NCBI GenBank assembly: GCA_963753545.1
Contig: CAVWCQ010000008.1
Coordinates: 2,356,001-2,420,000, forward strand
Length of the DNA stretch: 64,000 nucleotides
Origin: CAVWCQ01 sp963753545
GTDB lineage: Bacteria; Chloroflexota; Anaerolineae; Aggregatilineales; Aggregatilineaceae
Reading direction: 5' to 3'
The notes beneath the pieces were generated by a model. It made no database searches. It was not told the DNA's origin and saw nothing but the letters and a program-made list of their open reading frames with translations. The translations under genes and the position numbers were made by a program. Below are positions 9,256 through 17,363 of the stretch, piece by piece (position 1 is the stretch's first letter; each line of letters opens with the position of its first letter).

Positions 9256-10791
9256 TTAGTATAGCACTCGCCGTGGGCGATACTGGATCGCCTCGGCTAA
9301 ATGCTCCAGGTGGATCAGATCGCTGCCTGCCAGATCAGCAATGGTACGGCCTAACTTTAGAATCCGATGATAGGCCCGCGCACTAAGCTGCATTTGGCGC
9401 AATGTTGTATTGAGCAGCTGTTTACCAGCCTCATCTGCCTGGCAGTACGCTCGGATATCGCTTGCTCCCAGGTCTGCATTCGATTGTAGACGAGGCATCT
9501 CACGAAAACGGAGGCGCTGGCATTCGCGTGCCGTTTCCACGCGTTCTCGAATCACTGAGGACAATTCGCCCCGCCGTTCGTCGGTGAGCTTGTCGTAATC
9601 CACACGGGGCACTTCGATGTGAATATCAATACGATCAAGCAGTGGGCCGGATAGCCGCTGCTGGTAACGGCGGATCACGGAAGTTGAACAGGTACATTCA
9701 CGCACCGGATCACCATAGTAGCCGCATGGGCAGGGATTCATGGCGGCCACCAGCATAAAGTTCGCTGGGAACGATAGTGCCACCTGTGCCCGGCTGATCG
9801 TCACGTGCTTATCTTCAACAGGCTGGCGCAGTACTTCCAGAGTGTGTGTACCAAACTCAAGCAGTTCATCCAGAAACAACACCCCGCGATGGGCCAGCGA
9901 AACTTCACCGGGACGGGGCCACGATCCGCCACCGACCAATCCCGCTTCGCTTACGGTATGGTGCGGCGCGCGGAAAGGCCGGACGCGCATCAGCGGCATA
10001 TCGACTGATAGTTGATCTGCCACCGAATAGATGCGAGTGACTTCCAGGGCCTCGTCTAATGTCATCGTTGGCAGAATGCCCGGTAGTGCGCGTGCCAATA
10101 ATGTCTTGCCCACACCGGGCGAGCCTACCATCAACACGTTATGCCCGCCTGCCGCAGCGACTTCCAGGGCGCGCTTCACATGCTCCTGCCCTTTAACATC
10201 CGCGAAATCTGTTAACCCGCCCAGATCATCGGGAACGCTCAGATCAAACGGTTGGCGAATATAGGGAGGGATAACTTGAAGGTCATACAAATGCTCAACG
10301 AGAAAGCCAAGTGACGGAACAGGAATTACATCGATATCAGGAACCAGAGCAGCCTGTGCGGCATCCTCTTCCGGTACAAATATACGCTCGTACCCATCCT
10401 GCCACGCCCGGTGTGTAATGGGCAATATGCCGCTTACATGGCGTACCGTACCGTCCAGTGATAATTCCCCAACAAAGAGAGCGCCGGGTAATTTATCCAG
10501 AGGCACTTGATCGGTGGAAGCCAGCACACCAATCGCCATTGGCAGATCATAGGCTGGTCCCTCCTTGCGAAGGTTTGCCGGACCCAAATTTACCGTGTAA
10601 TGCTTGTTGGGGAATTTTAGGCCGCTGTTGCGGATCGCCGCCCGCACGCGTTCACGACTTTCCTGAACGGCGGCATCGGGCAGCCCAACGACAGTAAAAC
10701 CGGGCATCGAGTTCGGATTAAAATCAACTTCGACTTGAACGATCTCACCTGTCAAGCCGATCACTGCGCACGAATAAACCGTTGAAAGCAT
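9256..10791 (-). CDS. comM: YifB/ComM-family Mg-chelatase-like AAA+ ATPase
   Basis: 511 aa from the ATG at 10791 (MLSTVYSCAVIGLTG), the usual family start; the frame runs 25 codons further upstream without similarity. It has an N-terminal Lon-protease-like ChlI fold (about residues 1-180, with VVGLPDAAVQESRERVRAA). Then comes the AAA+ core with Walker A GSPGVGKT at about 223-230 and Walker B GVLFLDELLEF. A Zn-like cysteine cluster follows (NPCPCGYYGDP then CTC), then a C-terminal helical domain (RAYHRILKLGRTIADLAG). In naturally transforming bacteria ComM is a hexameric branch-migration helicase that extends heteroduplex during uptake of DNA. With comF and tad genes in this window, competence is conceivable but not shown. 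Its terminal bases lie 4 bp from the broken O-antigen ligase gene. Confidence 0.9.
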   Translation of the reverse strand: MLSTVYSCAVIGLTGEIVQVEVDFNPNSMPGFTVVGLPDAAVQESRERVRAAIRNSGLKFPNKHYTVNLGPANLRKEGPAYDLPMAIGVLASTDQVPLDKLPGALFVGELSLDGTVRHVSGILPITHRAWQDGYERIFVPEEDAAQAALVPDIDVIPVPSLGFLVEHLYDLQVIPPYIRQPFDLSVPDDLGGLTDFADVKGQEHVKRALEVAAAGGHNVLMVGSPGVGKTLLARALPGILPTMTLDEALEVTRIYSVADQLSVDMPLMRVRPFRAPHHTVSEAGLVGGGSWPRPGEVSLAHRGVLFLDELLEFGTHTLEVLRQPVEDKHVTISRAQVALSFPANFMLVAAMNPCPCGYYGDPVRECTCSTSVIRRYQQRLSGPLLDRIDIHIEVPRVDYDKLTDERRGELSSVIRERVETARECQRLRFREMPRLQSNADLGASDIRAYCQADEAGKQLLNTTLRQMQLSARAYHRILKLGRTIADLAGSDLIHLEHLAEAIQYRPRRVLY

Positions 10792-10880
10792 GGACAACCG
10801 CTCGCAGAAAGGAATAAGTGGACAACAGCTCTTATCGTAGCGCAGATGTCTTTTGCTGGAAAGCACACCTAAATCGCTGC

Positions 10881-10922
10881 AAAAACTATAGCCTCTGATT
10901 TGTTTAAATAATCAGAAGCTAT
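10881..10922 (-). terminator. Rho-independent terminator of the M1 peptidase gene
   Basis: 13-bp stem with one G-U pair: 10910-10922 pairs with 10888-10900 around a 9-nt loop, then a U-run (A-run at 10881-10885 on the + strand). It starts 2 bp after the M1 stop codon. Confidence 0.85.
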
Positions 10923-10924
10923 TT

Positions 10925-12493
10925 TTAGGGCATTTCAGCCACACTGGTTGGCGCTAAAACGTCAGGATAACGCAGATAACGCTGGCGAGTAGCAGTCATA
11001 GCAGCATAAGCTTCGGCGGGCAGTGCGCCCCAGAAATCGGCAGGTCTGGCAACCTTACCCCGCATTTGATCGGCATAATCTTTTAACCACGCAAAAAAGA
11101 CCTGATCACCTACATCATCACGCAGCGCTTTCATCATCTGCGCGCCCCGTAAATAGACAGCGTTAATGTAACTTCTGATCGAGTAGAACTCATAGACGGT
11201 TGAGTCAACATACCCCTCAGGCTGGTAAGCTTCCACGCGCCAGGCCCACCACCAGTCTACAAATTCGGGATAGGTATGTTCCAGGAACAGTAGTTCGCTA
11301 TAAATAGATAGAGCTTCATCCAGATAGGGATCGTTTCCCTGGTCATTACCAACCAGCGCATACCACCACTGGTGAGCAACCTCGTGCGCGGTGATCAGGG
11401 TCAGCCAATCGTTTGGCACACCCTGCCATGCTTTGAACCATGCGTTGCCGACAAAAACAAGTCCGCTAAACTCCATGCCATCTGGAAAATCGCCTTGAAC
11501 CACCGCTAACCGCTGATAAGGGTATGGCCCGTAAAGCTGATCATACAGGGCCAGCAAATCAGCGGCTGTATTCAGAGCATGGCGGGGGGCGTCAATCAAC
11601 TCTTCGTCGGATGCAGCAAGATAATACAAATCAACTCTTACCCCCGTTGAGGTAATGGTCGTCAATTCATGAAAAAACTCAGAGAGCGATAAGGTGATGT
11701 CGCGTGCCCCTTGCAGGACAAATCGCCATGCAGCAGGATCAGGATAAGTCATGGTGCCCGGTCCAGCAACGGCAAGGTTCTCAGGTGCTCCCTCGACCTC
11801 AATTTGAACATCAAAATCCGCTGCTGGTAAGATTCCCTGCTCTCCAATGGTCGTGTAACGAGGCGTGAGCCAGCCAGAGGACAGATCAAACGGCGCGACT
11901 AGCGGAAGCCACATTCCCAAATTCAACTGCTGATCGCTGTATCCCCAATACCCCAGATGGTAGCCCGCGCTGCCATAGCTGTAACCATCTTGAGTGGCTG
12001 GGACGACAAGCGCGAATTTGAGGGTTACCCCTACTTCGCAGTTTTCATAAAGACGCTCGCTGAGCGGGACCGTCAATCGGACTCCATCCAGTCGATAATC
12101 ATCAATCCGGTAATGGCCGCCTGTTAAAATCTGTTTCAGTGTAAACTGCCCCGCCTCCTGATTCGCTTCGACGTTAAAAACAACGCTGTCCTGAGTACGC
12201 CCCGTTTCGTTGCGATACACGACAAATTCCTCTACCTGTACAGTATGCTCTGTCCAGTTCAATGTCGCCTGGATGGAATACCGGGTATTGGCTTCGCTGC
12301 TTTTGGGCGCGCATGGCACGCCAGTCGGAGAAGGTGTCTCGGCCCCTCCGCCGGTTATTTCCTGTGGTGTGGCGGAACGGTCATCAACAGCAGCGGAAGC
12401 CAGGGGAGTCAGTGTCACATAGCCCGGCATCTCTGTCTCTAATTCCGATTCGCACGCCACCAGCACAGCGACCAGTACCACAAATAAGCACAT
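10925..12493 (-). CDS. M1-family (aminopeptidase N-like) zinc metallopeptidase, lipoprotein
   Basis: About 522 aa. The ATG at 12493 is preferred over the adjacent TTG. A signal sequence ends in a lipobox (VLVAC at about residues 10-14), so the protein is probably a membrane-anchored lipoprotein facing outward. The zinc site HEVAH lies near residues 369-373, with the third ligand Glu 18 residues after the second His (YLDEALS), as in gluzincins. The substrate-binding motif appears as GMEFSGLVFV in place of the canonical GAMEN. It is shorter than classical aminopeptidase N (about 850 aa) because the C-terminal ERAP-like domain is absent, as in many bacterial 'M1 family' lipoproteins. It probably trims peptides outside the cell. 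It is transcribed alone with its own terminator and is divergent from rplU. Confidence 0.88.
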   Translation of the reverse strand: MCLFVVLVAVLVACESELETEMPGYVTLTPLASAAVDDRSATPQEITGGGAETPSPTGVPCAPKSSEANTRYSIQATLNWTEHTVQVEEFVVYRNETGRTQDSVVFNVEANQEAGQFTLKQILTGGHYRIDDYRLDGVRLTVPLSERLYENCEVGVTLKFALVVPATQDGYSYGSAGYHLGYWGYSDQQLNLGMWLPLVAPFDLSSGWLTPRYTTIGEQGILPAADFDVQIEVEGAPENLAVAGPGTMTYPDPAAWRFVLQGARDITLSLSEFFHELTTITSTGVRVDLYYLAASDEELIDAPRHALNTAADLLALYDQLYGPYPYQRLAVVQGDFPDGMEFSGLVFVGNAWFKAWQGVPNDWLTLITAHEVAHQWWYALVGNDQGNDPYLDEALSIYSELLFLEHTYPEFVDWWWAWRVEAYQPEGYVDSTVYEFYSIRSYINAVYLRGAQMMKALRDDVGDQVFFAWLKDYADQMRGKVARPADFWGALPAEAYAAMTATRQRYLRYPDVLAPTSVAEMP

Positions 12494-12612
12494 CAACAGG
12501 AAGGGTTTTTAACTCATTTTATCCTCAGGTGTAGCGTAGCCCTCGGATGATACTTCAGGTGAGATGGAATGCCAACGGGCGCTTGCCTGACTGCCTGCCG
12601 CGAATACGGGCA

Positions 12613-12641
12613 TTGACGCACCTCTTTCAGACAGTTATAAT
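12613..12641 (+). promoter_or_regulatory. Strong sigma-70-type promoter for rplU-rpmA
   Basis: TTGACG (12613-12618), 17-bp spacer, perfect TATAAT (12636-12641). The expected start is near 12648, giving a leader of about 105 nt before rplU. Such leaders of L21 operons can be regulated by ribosomal protein, but I could not identify a specific binding structure here. Confidence 0.75.
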
Positions 12642-12753
12642 AATCCCTCGTTGTCCTGGTGATTTTTCCATTTCAGGCCAATTTTCCCCGTTTGGGCGTC
12701 CCTCTGGACTGTTGCAAATGGTGGCTAAGCGAAGATTGGAGATAAAGAGCGAG

Positions 12754-13071
12754 ATGTACGCAATTATACGCAGCGGGGGACGACAGTACCGCGCCGAACC
12801 CGGAACGGTAATAGACGTGGAACGGCTCCCCTTTGAAGAAGGGGCCGCCATCGAGTTGAGCGAAGTTTTGCTGTTCGCTCCTGACAGTGGCGCACCTGTG
12901 ATCGGGCAGCCCATCGTTTCCGGCGCGATGGTGAAGGCGACTGTTGTCAAGCAGGGTCGGGAACGCAAAGTTTTTGTCTGGAAATATATCCCCAAGAAAC
13001 GTTATCGCAAGCGTCGCGGCCATCGTCAGTACTTCACACGGCTGCGTATTGACAGTATTTCTGGCGTATAG
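12754..13071 (+). CDS. rplU: 50S ribosomal protein L21
   Basis: 105 aa. The start at 12754 gives the normal L21 N-terminus MYAIIRSGGRQYRAEPG; the open frame upstream to 12547 is not conserved sequence and contains the promoter. It has the family signature VFVWKYIPKKRYRKRRGHRQ near the C-terminus. L21 binds 23S rRNA in the large subunit and contacts L20. It is the first gene of the usual rplU-rpmA pair, with rpmA 20 bp downstream, under the consensus promoter at 12613-12641. Length and motifs are normal, and the gene is intact, unlike several nearby genes. Confidence 0.97.
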   Translation: MYAIIRSGGRQYRAEPGTVIDVERLPFEEGAAIELSEVLLFAPDSGAPVIGQPIVSGAMVKATVVKQGRERKVFVWKYIPKKRYRKRRGHRQYFTRLRIDSISGV

Positions 13072-13091
13072 GAATAGAGGAGTGCTGAGTC

Positions 13092-13379
13092 ATGGCGCAT
13101 AAAAAAGGTGGCGGTTCAACTCGTAATGGGCGCGACAGCGAAAGCAAGCGCCTTGGTGTCAAGCGCTTTGGTGGCGAACATGTCATTTCTGGCAATATCA
13201 TTGTCCGCCAGCGCGGGACGAAATTTCATGTGGGTTCGAATGTAGGGATTGGCCGCGATCACACGATCTTTGCAACCATCGAAGGCTATGTCGTTTTCGA
13301 AACATATGCCAAGGGTCGCCAGCGTATCAGCGTCTATCCTGAACTTCCCCAGCAGGCGGAAACGACAACCCAGGCGTAA
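13092..13379 (+). CDS. rpmA: 50S ribosomal protein L27
   Basis: 95 aa with GAGGAG upstream of the ATG. It starts directly MAHKKGGGSTRNGRDSESKR, so there is no N-terminal extension of the kind that Firmicutes remove by Prp protease. The conserved N-terminal tail reaches the peptidyl-transferase centre. The core GVKRFGGEHVISGNIIVRQR and 'GRDHTIFATIEGYV' are typical. The C-terminus is slightly extended by a Gln/Thr-rich tail. It is transcribed with rplU. The gene that usually follows, obgE, is absent; rpmE and tdk come next instead. Confidence 0.97.
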   Translation: MAHKKGGGSTRNGRDSESKRLGVKRFGGEHVISGNIIVRQRGTKFHVGSNVGIGRDHTIFATIEGYVVFETYAKGRQRISVYPELPQQAETTTQA

Positions 13380-13471
13380 CGCAGTTACGCCTTATCTCAC
13401 TATCAGACCGCTAAACCGCTACGCATCACCCCTCTGGGGAACCGTGGCTGGAAAGGTTGAGAAAACAAAAC

Positions 13472-13939
13472 ATGCGTGAACAAATTCACCCCAAGTGGTA
13501 TCCCGAAGCGCGCGTCATTTGCGCCTGTGGCAACACCTTCACCGTCGGTTCAACCGTTCCCGAAATTCGTACTGATGTTTGCTCGGCTTGCCATCCGTTC
13601 TATACCGGCGAACAGCGTATCGTTGACACCGAAGGACAGGTTGATCGCTTCATGAAGCGTCTGCGCGTGCGCGACCAGATCATCGCCGATACCGAAGCTC
13701 GCGGTCAGGAACTCGTTTCTCCTGAAGTGCCGATTGCTGAACTCGGCCTTGAGAAGCGCTACACCAACATCCTGATCGAGAACGGCATCGAAGTCATTGG
13801 CGATCTGATGGCTCGTTGGGAAGAAGGCGGCGACGATGCGATCCTGGCCCTGCAGGGCATTGGACGCAAGGTGCTGGCCGACACCAAGAAACAGCTCCGT
13901 GCGCGGGGCTACACTATCCCCGGCGATACCGAAGCGTAA
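13472..13939 (+). CDS. rpmE: 50S ribosomal protein L31 fused to an alpha-CTD-like helix-hairpin-helix domain
   Basis: 155 aa from the ATG at 13472 (MREQIHPKWYPEAR); a TTG at 13457 is possible but less like L31. Residues 1-62 are a zinc-type (C+) L31 with C17-x-C19 and C37-x2-C40, ending in the usual VDRFMKR. Residues about 63-85 form a linker, and 86-148 form an extra helical domain: 'PIAELGLEKRYTNILIENG', 'EVIGDLMARWEEGGDDAILA' and 'LQGIGRKVLADTKKQLRARG'. That order and the 'GIGRKxLxxxKxxL' hairpin closely resemble the C-terminal domain of the RNA polymerase alpha subunit. Normal L31 is about 70 aa, so this is more than twice the usual length. A terminator hairpin follows at 13967. The fusion is intact and in one frame. 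What the extra domain binds is unknown. Confidence 0.85.
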   Translation: MREQIHPKWYPEARVICACGNTFTVGSTVPEIRTDVCSACHPFYTGEQRIVDTEGQVDRFMKRLRVRDQIIADTEARGQELVSPEVPIAELGLEKRYTNILIENGIEVIGDLMARWEEGGDDAILALQGIGRKVLADTKKQLRARGYTIPGDTEA

Positions 13940-13966
13940 GACCAGCGGAATTGTACGGAACACGAG

Positions 13967-13995
13967 GGGCAGGTTGTACACCTGCCCTTTCATTT
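13967..13995 (+). terminator. Hairpin terminator between rpmE and tdk
   Basis: GGGCAGGT (13967-13974) pairs with ACCTGCCC (13980-13987) around a 5-nt loop, followed by TTTCATTT. The T-run is interrupted, so some read-through into tdk is likely. Confidence 0.65.
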
Positions 13996-14014
13996 AATGG
14001 GGTATGAGGGGACC

Positions 14015-14596
14015 ATGAAACACCACGCAGGACGTGTCGAAGTGATCTGCGGCAGCATGTTCAGCGGCAAAACAGAGGAACTGATCCGCCGTGTGCGCCG
14101 GGCCAGAATTGCCAAACAAAAAGTTCAGGTTTTTAAGCCAGATATCGATACCCGCTACGCGGTTGAGCGTGTGACGTCGCATAATGGGCAAGATTTTGAA
14201 GCCGTTCCTATCAAAAGTCCCCAGACTTTATACGATCATATCGAAGCGGATACGACGGTTGTCGCCATTGATGAAGCCCAATTTTTTGATATGGGCATCA
14301 TCGAGGTCACGATCAAACTGGCAGATCGCGGAATTCGCGTCATTGTCGCCGGGCTGGATATGGATTTCAGGGGAGACCCCTTTGGCCCCATGCCAACCCT
14401 GATGTGTCAGGCCGACGATGTGCAAAAACTGCACGCAATCTGTGTCTGCTGTGGCGAGGAAGCCAGCCGTACCCAGCGGTTAGTGAATGGCGAACCAGCC
14501 CGCTATGATGATCCCATTATTCTGGTCGGCGCTGCTGAATCCTACGAGGCGCGCTGCCGGGAACATCACAGCGTACCCGGATATCCGGGGCGATAG
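14015..14596 (+). CDS. tdk: Thymidine kinase (type II, Tdk)
   Basis: 193 aa from the ATG at 14015, chosen over 13997 because GAGGGG lies 4 nt ahead of it. The enzyme phosphorylates thymidine with ATP for salvage. The P-loop is GSMFSGKTEEL (residue 11 onward), the Walker B-like IDEAQFF is present, and the lasso/zinc region has CVCCGEEASRTQRL plus a later Cys-x-x-His (CREHH). These are the features of the tetrameric human TK1-like family. Length is typical. It stands behind the rpmE terminator and in front of the non-coding region with the LexA-like promoter. Regulation is not visible. Confidence 0.93.
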   Translation: MKHHAGRVEVICGSMFSGKTEELIRRVRRARIAKQKVQVFKPDIDTRYAVERVTSHNGQDFEAVPIKSPQTLYDHIEADTTVVAIDEAQFFDMGIIEVTIKLADRGIRVIVAGLDMDFRGDPFGPMPTLMCQADDVQKLHAICVCCGEEASRTQRLVNGEPARYDDPIILVGAAESYEARCREHHSVPGYPGR

Positions 14597-14621
14597 AGCA
14601 CATCTTGCTTCGCGTCAACCA

Positions 14622-14650
14622 TTGACATGATAGAACTTTTGTTCTATCAT
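14622..14650 (+). promoter_or_regulatory. Consensus promoter overlapped by a LexA/SOS-box-like palindrome
   Basis: TTGACA (14622-14627), 17-bp spacer, TATCAT (14645-14650). Inside and overlapping the -10 lies a perfect 10-bp inverted repeat, ATGATAGAAC (14627-14636), TTTT, GTTCTATCAT (14641-14650). Its core GAAC-N4-GTTC is the pattern of LexA boxes known from Firmicutes and Actinobacteria. A repressor bound here would block polymerase. The downstream start would be near 14657. Confidence 0.6.
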
Positions 14651-15058
14651 TATACACATAAGATATTCTCTCTCCTCTCAAGATCAGGGAAAAAAAACGA
14701 ATATCCTGAAGGATCCGTAGGGGTAGTGGCTAAACGCAGCCGTCCTGCCCGTTTTTTGTAGAGGCGGGGTAACAAACCCGCCTGCGCAGAAAATCGCAGA
14801 ACTTTCGTTGATCTGCTGAGTAACGTCGAAGTGAGGGAACAGTTAGAAAAGAGTTAGTCACCGTACCGTTTTGGGGGGTGTTACGGGGTATACACGAGAA
14901 GAAAGTGATTAACTTATGAGAATTCTCGGCTGGCGAAAGCGGCCTAGTTGATCACAATAACCTCCAATAGCTATCCTTTGCCTCACTGATTGGCACATTA
15001 AGGCACGTTTTAGGTCGTTTTGCGGGCAAATAGTTGAAAATCCACCCTCATCGAAAGC
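14651..15058 (+). other. Non-coding region downstream of the LexA-like promoter; possible small RNA or tiny ORF
   Basis: About 400 bp without a convincing gene. Possible content: a GTG-started frame at 14726-14857 (44 codons, 'MAKRSRPARFL', then an in-frame TAG at 14759-14761, then 31 more codons to a stop). Several small inverted repeats are present: AGGCGGG (14762-14768) with CCCGCCT (14777-14783), and GTGA...TCAC arms around 14831-14861. I found no match to tmRNA, RNase P, SRP or 6S RNA. Either a structured transcript or a decayed small gene would fit. I cannot decide between them. Confidence 0.3.
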
Positions 15059-15886
15059 TTAGCGCCATCCCTGCGCATAGAATGCCAGATAGTGACTCAT
15101 GCGCGGTTCCCAGTAGGTTTTATCGTGACCCCCTGGTGGAACTTCATAGGTATGTTTGATGCCGCATTCATCAAAGGTTTCGTGAAGCCGATCAACTGCC
15201 TTGCGCAGCTTATCGCGATCTCCACAATCGAGGTAAATGCGCGGCTGGATAGACGGGATCAAACGCCGGGCGACCTCAAAGGGGCTGCGCTGTGCCAGAC
15301 TTTCCTGATCCACACCGTAAATCCACGGTGGGCCGTAACTGCCAGGGCCACCCAGAAAAACAGCCGGGCTGTGGATGCCCACCGCCCCGAAACGCGGCGG
15401 GTTCTGAAAACCATGCACCACTGCTGCCGCGCCGCCCATTGATATGCCACCAATCGCCCGCCCTGCCGTGTCCATCCGAATTGAGTACTCGTTTTCGACA
15501 AAAGGCAGCACCTCGTTGAGTAAATAATCGCCATAACCCCCGTAACTTTGCAACGCCCCCTGGAAGAATCCCTCATTTTGCGCCACTACGTTTGCCCAAT
15601 CATGCCCCGGTGGATCGGCGGCATTGAGAAAGAAGCTTTTCCCGCCAGAGGGAATGGCGATAATCATCGGCGGCAGAGTCCCGTTCTGGACACCATCGCG
15701 CAGATGCAGATGGATATTCAGTTTGCCAGTGATATAACCGGGGCTTAGACCCCACGGATGCAGAAACAGCAGGAAGGGGTATGGTTCCGCCCCTTCGGAA
15801 TAGCCGGGCGGTGTGATTACACGGACTAGCATCCGGCGTTCCACTGCCTGACTGTCAAGAATATGATCGTGAAGGAGTTCTTCCAT
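15059..15886 (-). CDS. Esterase (PF00756, esterase D-like alpha/beta hydrolase)
   Basis: 275 aa. The alpha/beta-hydrolase catalytic set can be read: nucleophile Ser149 in GGISMGG, an Asp in DCGDRDKL, and a His in the late motif PPGGHDKTYW. These are the positions used by the esterase D / antigen 85-like family. The N-terminal strand order (VRVITPPGYSEGAEPYPFLL then FLHPWG) also fits. There is no signal peptide, so it is probably cytoplasmic. Substrate unknown; family members cleave acyl esters including S-formylglutathione and enterochelin, and nothing here selects one. The upstream CPBP protease gene ends 3 bp before this start, so the two are very likely co-transcribed. Confidence 0.85.
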   Translation of the reverse strand: MEELLHDHILDSQAVERRMLVRVITPPGYSEGAEPYPFLLFLHPWGLSPGYITGKLNIHLHLRDGVQNGTLPPMIIAIPSGGKSFFLNAADPPGHDWANVVAQNEGFFQGALQSYGGYGDYLLNEVLPFVENEYSIRMDTAGRAIGGISMGGAAAVVHGFQNPPRFGAVGIHSPAVFLGGPGSYGPPWIYGVDQESLAQRSPFEVARRLIPSIQPRIYLDCGDRDKLRKAVDRLHETFDECGIKHTYEVPPGGHDKTYWEPRMSHYLAFYAQGWR

Positions 15887-15889
15887 AGT

Positions 15890-17213
15890 CTATAAGAGGT
15901 GCGTCAGCCATACCAGCGACTGCTCGGAAGTCGCCGCTACGAGAACCAGCGGGATGAAGTTGTACAAAAAATGAGTCATCATCGAGATGGTTGTGCTGTA
16001 ACGCTGGCGAATCCAACCAAATGCGATGGCGACAACCAGGATCATCAGGGAGGCCGGAGTCAATGTGTATTGCAGGTGAATCATAGTAAACACAATCGCA
16101 GTCGGCCAGAAGCCAAACACAGGCTGCATCGCGCCTCGGAACGCCAGTTCCTCAGCGATGGCTGCCGTCGCTGCCAGGGCAAACGCCATAAAAATCGTGT
16201 CGACATTGGAGGACAGTGCTTCCGATGCTTTTGTCTGATCTTCCAGTGTCTGCTTGGAGACAAACTGCTGCCAGATGGTGCTTGCCACCGCGACAAAGAT
16301 CAACAGGGCAATGGTCATTCCGACGGCTACTCCCAGACCCTTCACCTGTTGGTAAATGTAGGCCCAGCCGGTCAAAGGTCTGCCGCCAGTTGCGCCGGAT
16401 ACCGATCCCCACGCCCAGCAAGGGGACAAGAACAAACGGCAGATCGCTGATCACAATATCGAGCACCGTTAATCCAGAAAGACCTTGAGCCACCCCTTCC
16501 AGCCCGCCGCCCAGAATGTAATTCACGAACTGCGTGCCGACCAGATAGATGATGAAGGCCAAAGCGACCATGTGTACGGTTGAATCGGGGTTATATCCGC
16601 GGCTCTGGTAAATGGATGCACTTTGCACGGGAACCAGGGGGCGATACGGCATAGTCGTCGGGCTGGGGAGAACCATCGACTCCTGCGTGTAATAATTGAG
16701 CATCTGCGGAAAGAGCGGTGCTGTTTCTTCTGGTCTGGACGCTGTCCCTGGAACAAAAACAGGGGGGGGCGATATCGCAATGGGAGGTTCTATAGCGCGT
16801 CTATGGCGTGGGAAAAGAAAGGCAATCGCCTGGCGAAACGGGCGAAACAAAACGGCAGTCGCCAGTCCTCCAACGATCAGTGCCAATACAAACGCGCCCA
16901 CGGCAGCCGATTCTTTTAGCGACGTTACTTCGCGCATGTGGGTTGGATTCACTAGGCCGCCGACGAGCTTAACCCGTTCCACCTGATAGCTTGTGTTGGT
17001 GTCCGAGGAGACCGCCATGAGCGGTGTTAAGCCAAAGGCGATTACGATCAGGATATTAAAGAGGAGCAGCACAGCGATCACCGACCGTTTTAACCACACA
17101 CGGCCCTGGCGATCCGCGACGTTTGCGGCAACGACAATAGCCCCCAAAACGACCGTACCAATGAGCGTTGAAAGCAAATCTGCGAGGGACAACGTGTGCA
17201 ACTCCCGTTTCAT
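15890..17213 (-). CDS. CPBP-family intramembrane metalloprotease, frameshifted
   Basis: Two frames form one protein of about 440 aa if one G of the GG at 16345-16346 is removed. The N-terminal part (17213 down to about 16346) has several membrane segments and a long Pro-rich loop (PPPVFVPGTASRPEET). The C-terminal part carries the CPBP (Abi/Rce1-like) catalytic motifs: AIAEELAFRG (the EExxxR motif), then MIHLQYTLTP and MMTHFLYNF, which supply the zinc-binding histidines. CPBP enzymes cleave prenylated or other peptides within the membrane; substrate unknown. The frame change falls between HLPT and the segment before GVAVGM. It is upstream of the esterase gene with 3 bp between them. The break is probably a sequence error, because both halves are well conserved. 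Confidence 0.75.
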
Positions 17214-17363
17214 CCAGGCGAGAAAGAATCAGTACGATTATAGAGAGAGAACGCCCTTTAAGCCAGCTATTACCCTACGATCTCGCGAGGTTGTATTGCC
17301 AACACAACTGCTTCGCGGCAAAATCGGACCTTTGCGTGAATTCGGAAACAAGGAAGTTCAAAT

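Noticed and set aside
14651..15058. tmRNA, RNase P RNA or 6S RNA in the region after tdk.
   Set aside because: None of their conserved core sequences or a CCA-ended acceptor stem could be found.
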